Below are positions 49,168 to 57,067 of a DNA stretch of 64,000 bases, piece after piece. The DNA is taken from positions 868,907-932,906 of the forward strand of contig NZ_JAGSYF010000002.1 in NCBI RefSeq assembly GCF_025685645.1. The letters run 5' to 3'. The DNA is from Edaphobacter bradus (GTDB taxonomy: Bacteria; Acidobacteriota; Terriglobia; Terriglobales; Acidobacteriaceae). Below the pieces are notes generated by a model. The model was not told the DNA's origin, made no database searches, and saw nothing but the letters and a program-made list of their open reading frames with translations. The position numbers and the translations under genes were made by a program. Position 1 is the first letter of the stretch. Every line of letters begins with the position of its first letter.

Positions 49168-49656
49168 ATGGCTATGGCGGTGTTGTCTTGGCTGATGGCG
49201 ATTCCGCTGTTGGGCTTTGTGACGGGGCTGCGGCCGATGACTCCGATCATGGTGCTGTGCTGGTTTGCCTATCGGGGGGATCTGCCGCTGGATGATTCGT
49301 GGGCGTCCTGGGCGGCGAAGCTGTGGGTGGCGATTGTCTTTACATTGCTGGCGGTGGGCGAGTACATCGGGGACAAGCTTCCAACGATGCCTGACAGGAC
49401 GATGTCGGCAGCGCTGGCGGTACGGCTGTTCTTCGGTGGGCTGATCGGTGCGATCGTGGCGACGGGGCTCAATGGTGCAGGCTTCGAGGGAGTGATTCTC
49501 GGCGTGCTGACGGCGCTGGCCGGGACGTTCTGCGGCTTTTACGCAAGGAAGGACATCGTCGTAAAGAACCGTATCGCGGACTGGAAGGTGGGACTGGTAG
49601 AGGACGTGATCGCTGTGCTATGCGCGGTGCTGGCGATGGGTGTGGTGACGGGGTAG
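49168..49656 (+). CDS. DUF4126 family membrane protein
   Basis: 162 residues with four or five hydrophobic helices. It opens SWLMAIPLLGFVTGLRPMTP, with the GLR-x-M-x-P block typical of DUF4126, and contains VGEYIGDKLPTMPDRT and a Gly-rich segment LFFGGLIGAIVATGLNGAGFEG. No function is established for the family. It stands alone downstream of glyA. Confidence 0.75.
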   Translation: MAMAVLSWLMAIPLLGFVTGLRPMTPIMVLCWFAYRGDLPLDDSWASWAAKLWVAIVFTLLAVGEYIGDKLPTMPDRTMSAALAVRLFFGGLIGAIVATGLNGAGFEGVILGVLTALAGTFCGFYARKDIVVKNRIADWKVGLVEDVIAVLCAVLAMGVVTG

Positions 49657-49676
49657 GTTGGACTCGTCGCAGCTCC

Positions 49677-50081
49677 TCAGGGGGCGAGCGGTGGACCTCC
49701 TGTCCGCAAAGTGACGAGCTCGCAGATGGCAAGAAAGAATGCATAAGTGGCAAAGAGAAACGCTCCGAACCGGCCTGCAGTGGTCGGCTGCATCTTCGGC
49801 ATGAAGGCAGTAAAGTGCGAGAGCAGGACCGCCTCGCCGATCATTCCGGGGATCGCGATGAGGAGCGCGGCTACAGCCCATTGTGTCACCGGGATGTGAC
49901 GCCATCTGAGCAGGAGGATGCAGACGGCAGTGGAGAGGATCGGGGTCGCAATGAAACTGATCCAGTAACGGACCAGCGTCGTCTCAAAGACGATATGTCC
50001 GCGCACCTGAGACAGGAGTGTGCCCAGAATCCAGAAGACGAGTCCGAAGGTAAGAAAGAAGAGGACATTGGAGAGGCGCAT
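49677..50081 (-). CDS. Four-helix membrane protein (DUF5367-like) divergent from TetR
   Basis: 134 residues from ATG 50081 with AAAGGAG upstream; the longer frame to 50114 would start inside operator DNA and is rejected. Four hydrophobic segments (VLFFLTFGLVFWILGTLL, YWISFIATPILSTAVCILLL, WAVAALLIAIPGMIGEAVLL, FGAFLFATYAFFLAICELV) with the FMPKMQPTTAGRFGAFLF loop. The divergent TetR gene and the two operators between them make it the likely regulated target. Confidence 0.7.
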   Translation of the reverse strand: MRLSNVLFFLTFGLVFWILGTLLSQVRGHIVFETTLVRYWISFIATPILSTAVCILLLRWRHIPVTQWAVAALLIAIPGMIGEAVLLSHFTAFMPKMQPTTAGRFGAFLFATYAFFLAICELVTLRTGGPPLAP

Positions 50082-50096
50082 CGGTTCTCCTTTCAT

Positions 50097-50140
50097 ATGT
50101 ACCACGTGGTACATCTATCGCATGTACCATATGGTACATG
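50097..50140. promoter_or_regulatory. Twin palindromic TetR operators
   Basis: ATGTACCACGTGGTACAT (50097-50114) and CATGTACCATATGGTACATG (50121-50140) are perfect palindromes sharing ATGTACC/GGTACAT half-sites, with centres 25 bp apart. The second contains the TetR start codon (50138-50140). Binding would control both divergent genes. Confidence 0.88.
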
Positions 50141-50689
50141 CGTCCGAAAGTCAAGCCCCCTCGGCCTCGATTGGGGAAAGAAAAGATTCTGGAAAAGTGT
50201 CTGGCCTCCTTCGTAAAGTCGGGCACGCTCGATCTTAGCCTCGATGAGCTTGCAAAGAGTGTCAGGGTCAGCAAGCGAATGCTGATCCACTACTTTGGGG
50301 GCAAAGAGGTTATCGAGAGATCGGCTGTTGTTCTGCTGGAAGACCAGTTGCGGGCAAGGTTTCGAGCAGATGCGTTTCCGCCGGGAACGACGTTACTGCA
50401 GGCGATCTCCGCGCTGTGGGAGCAGACGACGCATCCCGAGGCGCGAGGCGTTCTTCTGCTCGTGATGGACCTGACGCGGAGAGCGTGGGGCGGATCGAAG
50501 CAAGCGAGGAATTTTTATCTGCAACAGCAGCGGCTATGGGTGGAGTTGCTGTTGAAGTTTTCTGACGACGAGAAGCTGGTAAAGACAGTATTGCAGCTGT
50601 TTCAGGGGGCGGTGCTTGCTTATCTGGTCACGGGGGACAGGGAATTGGGGCTGCAGGCGCTCAAGCGATTTGTTACGGGCCAGGAGTGA
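50138..50689 (+). CDS. TetR-family regulator
   Basis: 183 residues. N-terminal HTH (GKEKILEKCLASFVKSGTLDLSLDELAKSVRVSKRMLIHYFGGKEVI) followed by a helical ligand-binding half. The start ATG lies inside the second operator and no Shine-Dalgarno precedes it, so the transcript is probably leaderless. Likely ligand-released repressor of itself and the divergent membrane gene. Confidence 0.88.
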   Translation: MRPKVKPPRPRLGKEKILEKCLASFVKSGTLDLSLDELAKSVRVSKRMLIHYFGGKEVIERSAVVLLEDQLRARFRADAFPPGTTLLQAISALWEQTTHPEARGVLLLVMDLTRRAWGGSKQARNFYLQQQRLWVELLLKFSDDEKLVKTVLQLFQGAVLAYLVTGDRELGLQALKRFVTGQE

Positions 50690-50826
50690 GTGAGGTGTAA
50701 GCCCCATCTCATAGGTGAGAACGCGAGTACGCGGTCGTTACGGACTTTTTATCTACTGCGGTATAGTGTTGTGCGGTTGTGCGTTTTGACGGTTGTTGGG
50801 CCGTGAAAGGATGGGCCAGGGACCTG

Positions 50827-51015
50827 ATGGCGTTGCTCTTCTGGAAGTTAGTCCTCACTCTTCTCGTCGCGCTGCTTCTCTTCGAAGTGATGGTGACGGG
50901 GTTCCACCAACTCAATCTGCCGAGTGATCGAGCTGTTATGGTGGGCGTGGGCCTTCTGCTTAGCGTGGCAGTGGGCGGTTTTATTGCGCTCGGACGAATC
51001 TGGAAACTCAAATGA
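50827..51015 (+). CDS. Small two-helix membrane protein coupled to the SPFH gene
   Basis: 62 residues from ATG 50827 (AGGGACCTG upstream); the frame extends to 50779. Two hydrophobic helices (LFWKLVLTLLVALLLFEVMV and VMVGVGLLLSVAVGGFIALG) are separated by a short polar loop. Its stop overlaps the start of the SPFH gene (ATGA at 51012-51015), so the two are translated together and probably act together in the membrane. Confidence 0.6.
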   Translation: MALLFWKLVLTLLVALLLFEVMVTGFHQLNLPSDRAVMVGVGLLLSVAVGGFIALGRIWKLK

Positions 51016-51995
51016 CTCTTTTTGGCGAGGTAATGTCCCCCGGCAGCGGCCGGGGCACAGACGACGCGCATCTGCAGCGGATGAGGAAGCTGACGAAGTT
51101 CGGCGCAGTGGCTGTTGTGGCGCTGATCGGCTGCATGATCTTCTTCAACTACATTGCGACGATCACGAGAATCGGCGCGGGCTACGTCGGCGTGGAGGTT
51201 GTGCTGAGCGGCTCGCAACGCGGGCCTTCGGAGATCCCGATTCGCACGGGCTGGGTGTTCTACAGCCCGCTGCGGAGCCAGATCATCGAGTTCCCGACGT
51301 TTGTGCAGACCGTGAAGTGGACGCATGATCTGAATGAAGGCCGCGCGACGAACGAGGAGATGAGCTTCAACTCGAAGGAGGGGATGGAGATCTACTCAGA
51401 CGTCTCGTTGAGCTATGCGATCGACCCGAAGCGCGTGCCGGACTTCTATGTGAAGTATCGCGTCAACGATCTTGACCTGTTCACGCATGGAATTCTGCGC
51501 GACGTGGTCCGCAACTCGCTGAACGAGGTTGCCTCGACGTACAACGTAGAGCAGATCTATGGCGAGCAGAAGGCCGAGTTTCTGCGCAAGGTCGAGACGC
51601 TGATCCAGCAGAAGATGGAGCCTGTGGGTGTGATGATTCAGCAGTTCGGGTTCATCGGAGCGCCGCGGGTTCCGGCGGTGATTGCTGCGGCGATTACGTC
51701 GAAGGCGCAGGCGATTCAGGATGCGGAGCGCGCTCGCAACGAGCTGGCGAAGACCCAGGCCGAGGCGGCCAAGCAGATCGCCGCGGCCGAGGGCGACGCC
51801 AAGGCGAACGTGACGCGCGCGCAGGGCGAGGCCGAGGCGAACAGGATTCGCCAGAGCTCGCTGACGCCGCAGCTTCTGGAGCTCAGGAAGATCGAGAACC
51901 AGAAGGAGCTGATCGAGCGCTGGAACGGGCAGTTGCCGAGCGTGCAGACCGGCAGCGGCGGCATGCTGATGGAGCTGCCGAAGGTTGACCGGTAG
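51012..51995 (+). CDS. SPFH/band-7 (prohibitin-like) membrane protein
   Basis: 327 residues. One N-terminal membrane segment (FGAVAVVALIGCMIFFNYIA) is followed by the band-7 domain (GYVGVEVVLSGSQRGPSEIPIRTGWVFY ... DVSLSYAIDPKRVPDFYV) and a long Ala/Glu coiled coil (DAERARNELAKTQAEAAKQIAAAEGDAKAN). The C-terminal part resembles prohibitins, which form ring scaffolds in membranes and hold proteases or lipids. No NfeD partner is next to it; the small coupled membrane protein takes that place. Confidence 0.88.
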   Translation: MTLFGEVMSPGSGRGTDDAHLQRMRKLTKFGAVAVVALIGCMIFFNYIATITRIGAGYVGVEVVLSGSQRGPSEIPIRTGWVFYSPLRSQIIEFPTFVQTVKWTHDLNEGRATNEEMSFNSKEGMEIYSDVSLSYAIDPKRVPDFYVKYRVNDLDLFTHGILRDVVRNSLNEVASTYNVEQIYGEQKAEFLRKVETLIQQKMEPVGVMIQQFGFIGAPRVPAVIAAAITSKAQAIQDAERARNELAKTQAEAAKQIAAAEGDAKANVTRAQGEAEANRIRQSSLTPQLLELRKIENQKELIERWNGQLPSVQTGSGGMLMELPKVDR

Positions 51996-52059
51996 TCTGA
52001 TGGAACGAGAGAGGCGCTGGCTTTGAGCCGGGGCCTCTCTTCTCGCGAGAAGAGACGAA

Positions 52060-52491
52060 TCAGGCGGCGCCGTTGAGCCAGGATTCCATGACCTCGTGGC
52101 CGACGGCGCCAGCCTGCTGGGCGATGAGTTTTCCGTTGCGGAAGACGACGAAGTTGGGGATGCCGCGGACGTTGTAGCGCGCGGCGAGCTGCGGGTACTT
52201 CTCGGTGTCGACTTTGAGGACAAGGGCGCGGCCGGCGGTGTTGGCGGCGGTCCGCGCCACCTCGGGCGCGGCCATGTGGCAGGGCCCGCACCAGTCGGCC
52301 CAGAAGTCGACGAGCACGGGAACGGTGGACTGCGCGACGATCTCGTCGAAGAGCGCGGGATCGGTGTGGAGCGGCTCGCTCGCGGGCGGGAGGGGATTTT
52401 TGCAGTTGCCGCATTTGCCGGTGTCGGCGAGGTGCTTGGCGGGGATGCGGTTCTTCTGGCCGCAGTGTTTGCAGGTGACGATAAGGGGCAT
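52060..52491 (-). CDS. trxC: Thioredoxin 2 (zinc-ribbon thioredoxin)
   Basis: 143 residues. An N-terminal zinc ribbon of four cysteines (CKHCGQKN ... CGNC) precedes a thioredoxin fold with the active site FWADWCGPCHMAAPEVAR and the cis-proline strand GIPNFVVFRNGK. This is the TrxC architecture. It reduces cytoplasmic disulfides and is often oxidative-stress induced. It faces the SPFH gene tail-to-tail. Confidence 0.93.
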   Translation of the reverse strand: MPLIVTCKHCGQKNRIPAKHLADTGKCGNCKNPLPPASEPLHTDPALFDEIVAQSTVPVLVDFWADWCGPCHMAAPEVARTAANTAGRALVLKVDTEKYPQLAARYNVRGIPNFVVFRNGKLIAQQAGAVGHEVMESWLNGAA

Positions 52492-52575
52492 GCGTGACTC
52501 CTGCGCTATGGAGTCACTTTATCAGCTTTGGGCTCCGGAGCAGATTGTGACCATACCGCTTCTATTCTCGACCAG

Positions 52576-52761
52576 TCACGACGTGAGGGTCGCGTGCAGC
52601 TCCGGCGGGCCGCCCATCGTGTCGCGGTAGGACGGCGGGGCGTTGCCGCCGATGCGCCCAGTTCCGCGCCGATCAAGGCGCGGCCTGAGAGCTTCATCCT
52701 CTTATCGGACTCATAGAGAGCTGCGATCACCCTGCCGGTGAATTGCGGCGATTCGCGCTCG
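52576..52761 (-). pseudogene. Frameshifted 3' remnant of an SDR oxidoreductase gene
   Basis: On the minus strand one frame reads DERESPQFTGRVIAALYESD and on to LSGRALIGAELG, a typical C-terminal tail of short-chain dehydrogenases. The continuation IGGNAPPSYRDTMGGPPELH and the TGA at 52576 are in a different frame. No 5' part exists; the sequence changes to the stop of an intact, different SDR at 52762. It is the leftover tail of an older gene. Confidence 0.7.
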
Positions 52762-53523
52762 TCAGAGTTCGGCGAAGCCGCCGTCGACCACCAACTCGGA
52801 GCCGAGCATGTAGCTCGACGCGTCGCCTGCCAGGAACAGCACCGCTGCCGCGATCTCGTCCGGACGACCCAGACGTCCGATCGGGATCAGTTTTGCTGCA
52901 CCAGCCAGGTACTCCTTGAACTCGGCGTCAGTCTGACCCGGATGCTCGGACTGTCCAACGCCGCGCAGGATCGGAGTGTCGATGAGGCCGGGGCTCACCG
53001 CATTGACGCGGATCCGCCGTTCCAACAGGTCAGCCGAGAACGATCGTGCAAACGAGCGCACGGCTGCCTTGGTGGCGGACAGAACCGCACGACCGGGAAC
53101 GCCCACCTGGTTGAGCCAAGCGGTGTTTAGGATCACGGAAGCACCGTCGCGCAAGATGGGCTCTACCGCCTGGAGGGAGAAGAATACCGATTTGACGTTC
53201 GAGTCCATAAGGGTGTCATAGGCCTCCTCAGTGGTCGTCGCCAGCGGAGTAACGTAGGCCACGCCGGCGTTGGCAAAGAACACGTCTAAGCCGCCGAACG
53301 CTTCCTTGATCTTCGATGCCATAGTCACAAGGCTTTCGCGGCGGAGCACGTCAACTTGCAGCGCAAGCGCGTCCTCACCAATCTCCTGGCGTGCGGCCTC
53401 CAGCTTGCTTGCATCCCTTCCGGTGATGACAACGCGAGCACCGTTAGCGTGCATCAACTTTGCGGCGGCCAATCCGATGCCTGAAGCACCACCGGTGATC
53501 AATGCGGTTTTTCCTTTGAGCAT
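52762..53523 (-). CDS. SDR-family oxidoreductase with altered active-site tyrosine
   Basis: 253 residues. The dinucleotide motif is TGGASGIGLAAAKLM, then NAGVAYVTPL, the serine position in SVILNTAWL, and RVNAVSPGLIDTP. The catalytic YxxxK reads LSATK (CTG codon at the Tyr position), so the tyrosine is replaced by leucine while the lysine is kept. The substrate is unknown. It is co-directional with the CMD gene and both diverge from TetR at 54184 across two operators. Confidence 0.85.
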   Translation of the reverse strand: MLKGKTALITGGASGIGLAAAKLMHANGARVVITGRDASKLEAARQEIGEDALALQVDVLRRESLVTMASKIKEAFGGLDVFFANAGVAYVTPLATTTEEAYDTLMDSNVKSVFFSLQAVEPILRDGASVILNTAWLNQVGVPGRAVLSATKAAVRSFARSFSADLLERRIRVNAVSPGLIDTPILRGVGQSEHPGQTDAEFKEYLAGAAKLIPIGRLGRPDEIAAAVLFLAGDASSYMLGSELVVDGGFAEL

Positions 53524-53553
53524 AAGATGAACTCCTGTCTACGTGGATAGTGG

Positions 53554-53895
53554 TTAGGCTTGCTTCAGCTTGTCCATGGCGTCGAGCACATGTGTGCTGT
53601 ACACCATGGCAGCACCAGCATTCAGGTTGATGGCAACGCCGAGGGCTTCTGCCATCTCCTCGTTAGACACGCCGAGCTTCACGGCCTCGGCTGCATGCAT
53701 GGCGATGCAGCCATCGCAGCGAGTGGTAACCGCGACGGTCAACGCGATCAGTTCACGCGTCTTGGCACTCAGGTGGTTGGTCTTGGCGCCCGCACCGGCC
53801 AGAAGGGCTGAGCCCCGGAGGGTATCTGGCGTGCGCGTTGACAGTTCCTTGAGGCGAATATTGATGTTCTGAATCGTCTCTTTCCAGTCGAACAT
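53554..53895 (-). CDS. Carboxymuconolactone decarboxylase family protein
   Basis: 113 residues from ATG 53895 (AGAGACG-type site upstream); the frame to 53988 is rejected because it runs toward the operator. Core: LIALTVAVTTRCDGCIAMHAAEAVKLGVSNEEMAEALGVAINLNAG, the CxxC/His motif of AhpD-like proteins. It is first in the leftward pair with the SDR and probably has a thiol-based role under the same TetR control. Confidence 0.85.
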   Translation of the reverse strand: MFDWKETIQNINIRLKELSTRTPDTLRGSALLAGAGAKTNHLSAKTRELIALTVAVTTRCDGCIAMHAAEAVKLGVSNEEMAEALGVAINLNAGAAMVYSTHVLDAMDKLKQA

Positions 53896-53999
53896 GGGGA
53901 TGACTCCAGCAAAAAATAATTTGGGCCGACCAACCGAGGGTCGGATACCGGTGGCGGCCACGACGACCGCGCAGTACAACAGAACCACAGGAGAAATAC

Positions 54000-54117
54000 T
54001 ACCAACTAGTCGGTAGGATTACAACCCTCTCGGCTCGCCGTCCGCTTGGGAGAGCTTGCCTCCAGATCAACTTGGCGAAATCGCACGTGCATTGCCGTCT
54101 ATACCGACTAGTTGGTA
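54000..54117. promoter_or_regulatory. Two inverted TetR operators between the divergent genes
   Basis: TACCAACTAGTCGGTA (54000-54015) and TACCGACTAGTTGGTA (54102-54117) are 16-mers that are exact reverse complements of each other and nearly palindromic. They bracket the intergenic region, one near each promoter. Confidence 0.87.
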
Positions 54118-54183
54118 GAATACTTACGCGTTTGCTGTGTTCCGCGCCGAAAGCGATTACAAGTCAGTGGAAGAGGTGAATGG

Positions 54184-54747
54184 ATGTCCGTAGGAACCCG
54201 CGATGCACTGCTCAATGCCGCCGAGCACATGATGCGCTCGAAGGGCTATGCCGCTTTCAGCTATGCGGACCTTGTCGACGAGGTGGGGATCCGAAAGGCA
54301 AGTATTCACCACCATTTCCCGACCAAGGAGGATCTCGGCGTTGCTATTGTCGAGGGCTACATTGAGCGGGTCCAAAGGGAGTTCGAACGCATCGAGGCGG
54401 AGAGCGACACCTTGGTAGACCGACTGTCAGCCTTCACCCGTGGCTTTCAGGACGGCCTCCTTGTTGGCAGACTGCCTCTGTGCGGGGCATTGGCTGCAGA
54501 GATGGCGGTGCTGCCTGAGCGTCTACAGAAGCTCACCTACTACTTCTTCGACATGCAGCTCAAATGGTTGACCAAAATCCTTGACCAAGCTGTTGCACGT
54601 GGGCAGATCCCCGTTGAGACGGATACGGCAAAGAAGGCTTATGAGGTGCTGAGCCTGATGGAGGGATCGAGCTTTGTCTCGTGGGCAATGCACGATCGTT
54701 GTCCTATCGATTCCTCGGTGCTTATATCTGTGGTCAAGGCACGGTGA
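54184..54747 (+). CDS. TetR-family regulator (TetR_C_11-like group)
   Basis: 187 residues from ATG 54184 (GAGGTG upstream); the frame is open to 54112 but that would cross the operator. HTH: GTRDALLNAAEHMMRSKGYAAFSYADLVDEVGIRKASIHHHFPTKEDLG. The C-terminal domain has PLCGALAAEMAVLPERLQ, the pattern of AcrR/NemR-like regulators with a reactive cysteine near LCGAL. It likely represses the divergent CMD-SDR pair and itself, released by an electrophile or oxidant; the ligand is inferred. Confidence 0.87.
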   Translation: MSVGTRDALLNAAEHMMRSKGYAAFSYADLVDEVGIRKASIHHHFPTKEDLGVAIVEGYIERVQREFERIEAESDTLVDRLSAFTRGFQDGLLVGRLPLCGALAAEMAVLPERLQKLTYYFFDMQLKWLTKILDQAVARGQIPVETDTAKKAYEVLSLMEGSSFVSWAMHDRCPIDSSVLISVVKAR

Positions 54748-55225
54748 CATGACGAGCATTCGCAGGCTAGCGATTCGTCAGATTGAAGCGTGATCACCTC
54801 GCCAGTGATGACCGGCTTGTCGTCTGCCCCCGGCTGGGATTCTGTGTCTGGCAGTGGTTGAAGCTGCTCCTCCGGTAGTCAGGGTGCTCGACGGACTGTT
54901 ACCAAACTCTATGCGCGTACCCATCTCATCGCCGGTGTAACTTCCGGCTTGCCGACAATTCACCAAGGACCCAGATCGAGGCGCATCAAGGGGCCCAATT
55001 TATAAGGATTCGGCGACAATCCCAGCCGTGTGATGAAAATGTGAGGTCGTTCCCAAAGCTGCCTCAAAGCACAGATCAGTCCCCTCCGTGCTATCTTTCC
55101 CGTATGTCGGAGGCAACGTCAGCGACCCGAGTCCATTCCACTGGAGCCTTTGGTCCCTTTGCGTTCCACGGAACTGATATCCTCGCCGCGACGTAACCTT
55201 CTCTCAAGGAGACGCCGCCGCCCGC
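54748..55225. other. Intergenic region without a confident gene
   Basis: The minus strand at 54778-54966 has short protein-like fragments (GSYTGDEMGTRIEFG in one frame, DDKPVITGEVITLQS in another) but no start or continuous frame, so it may be a decayed gene. The last 100 bp carry the AAGGAG that precedes the glycosyltransferase start. Nothing else recognised. Confidence 0.4.
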
Positions 55226-56755
55226 ATGCTTCCTCTCGCCGCCGAACAGAAAGCTGCGCCTTCTATGGCAACCGGCACCGGTGACCGGTTGATCCTCGTC
55301 GCCATCGCCGCCGCCTTTGCGCTTTTTCACATCCTCACCAACGGCCGCTACGGCTTTCACCGCGATGAACTGCAGTTTCTGAGCGATGCACGCCACCTCG
55401 ACTGGGGATTCGTAGCATATCCTCCATTCACGCCCTTCGTTGAGAGCGTCAGCATGCACCTCTTCGGACGTTCGCTCATCGGCCTCCGCCTCGCTTCAGT
55501 GCTCGCGCAAGCCGGTGTCGTCATCGTCTCCGGCCTCATGGCGCGCGACCTTGGCGGCAATCGCCTCGCGCAAGTCACTACCGCCCTCGCCGTCGGCTTG
55601 TCGCCGCTCCCTATCTTCGAAGCCACAGAATTTCAATACACTTCGTTTGGCATTTTCTGGTGGGTTCTGGCCGCGTGGTTCACGATCCGCCTGCTGAAGA
55701 CCGAGAATCCGCGCTGGTGGCTTGCTATCGGCGCCGCACTCGGATTTGGCCTGCTTACCAAGTATGCGATTGCATTTTTCATCGCGGGACTGCTCGCCGG
55801 CCTCGTCCTCACTCGTACGCGCAGATACTTCACGTCGCCGTGGTTCTGGGGCGGCGTGAGCATTGCGTTGCTCCTCTTTTCTCCCAATCTGATCTGGCTT
55901 GCGCGACACGACCTCATCTCCTATCACTTCCTGCAGCACATTCACGCGCGCGACGTCGCCGAAGGCCGCGCCGAGGGCTTCCTGAAAGGCCAGTTCCTCG
56001 GTAACGTCAACCTGTTCGCCGCGCCCGTGTGGGTCCTCGGACTCATTGCGTTCTTCGCCGATCGTCACTACCGCATGCTGGCCTGGATGTACATGGTTCC
56101 TCTTTTTCTCTTCTGGGCGGGCAAAGGCCGGTTCTACTACGTTGCCGAGGCCTACCCTCCGCTGGTCGCGATGGGCGCGGTCACCGCTGAGCGCTGGCTG
56201 GCTCGACGCAGAGCGTGGCAGCGCATCACTGTAGAGACCGTCTTCTTCACGGGGCTCTTCGCTGTTGGTGCTTACATCACTGCGATGCTCGTCCCGGTCG
56301 CGTCCAGCGGCCCGTTGCGCGACTTCGCTCTGGATAAAAGCCCCGACTTGCGCGAAGAGATCGGCTGGGAAGAACTGGTGCGCACCGTCGCATCGATTCG
56401 CGATTCCCTACCCCCGGATCAGCAGGCTCATCTCGGCATCACCGTCGGCAACTACGGCGAGCAGGGCGCAATCGAAATTCTCGGCCCGGCTCACCACCTC
56501 CCGCCGCCCATCAGCACCACCAACTCCGCATGGCTGCGCGGCTATCCCAGCCCGCCGCCCACCACAATCATCGCCTTAGGCATCAGTCAAAAACAGGCTG
56601 ACACCATCTTTACCGGCTGCCGCCTCGCCGGCCATAACGGCAACAGTGAAGGCGTGAAGAACGAAGAAAGCAAATACCACCCCGATATCTTCGTCTGCGG
56701 GCCACCGAGAAAACCGTGGCCAGTTTTGTGGAAAGAGCATCAGGACTTCGGTTGA
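55226..56755 (+). CDS. GT39-type polytopic glycosyltransferase
   Basis: 509 residues with about ten hydrophobic helices. The first periplasmic loop has the family signature YGFHRDELQFLSDARHLDWGFVAYPPFTP with the acidic Asp-Glu pair, as in ArnT and protein O-mannosyltransferase relatives (PMT_2 group). Such enzymes move a sugar from a polyprenyl-phosphate donor to a lipid, glycan or protein outside the inner membrane. The acceptor is not predictable. A soluble C-terminal part (about 400-509) is rich in Pro. Confidence 0.85.
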   Translation: MLPLAAEQKAAPSMATGTGDRLILVAIAAAFALFHILTNGRYGFHRDELQFLSDARHLDWGFVAYPPFTPFVESVSMHLFGRSLIGLRLASVLAQAGVVIVSGLMARDLGGNRLAQVTTALAVGLSPLPIFEATEFQYTSFGIFWWVLAAWFTIRLLKTENPRWWLAIGAALGFGLLTKYAIAFFIAGLLAGLVLTRTRRYFTSPWFWGGVSIALLLFSPNLIWLARHDLISYHFLQHIHARDVAEGRAEGFLKGQFLGNVNLFAAPVWVLGLIAFFADRHYRMLAWMYMVPLFLFWAGKGRFYYVAEAYPPLVAMGAVTAERWLARRRAWQRITVETVFFTGLFAVGAYITAMLVPVASSGPLRDFALDKSPDLREEIGWEELVRTVASIRDSLPPDQQAHLGITVGNYGEQGAIEILGPAHHLPPPISTTNSAWLRGYPSPPPTTIIALGISQKQADTIFTGCRLAGHNGNSEGVKNEESKYHPDIFVCGPPRKPWPVLWKEHQDFG

Positions 56756-57067
56756 TATCCCGCCAGTTCCGCTCGTCGAGGATCTAGACGGAATCGGTGC
56801 AGCCTATCGCCTGATTGATCGGCTGATCTGTCAGCAAATTATCGCTTCAGCATCAATTTCAGTGGTTGCGGTAGTATGACCGGCAAACCGGAAGTTGCCC
56901 ATGGTCGCCCGGTTGGGGCCATTTGCAATTCCTCGTAACGCCTCAGCACAGCCACTTCTACATTGTTAGAAAAGGGACGTCAGCGAGAGCAAATGCGTCT
57001 TTTCTACCATCTCCTGAACTGAGTTTCGCAACGACCTCTCGACAGGGCCGCACAGGGTGGCCCACGT
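56756..57067. other. Intergenic region, no gene seen
   Basis: An imperfect hairpin AGAAAAGGGACG ... CGTCTTTTCT (56968-57005) could terminate the leftward oxidoreductase transcript. No other recognisable content. Confidence 0.4.
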
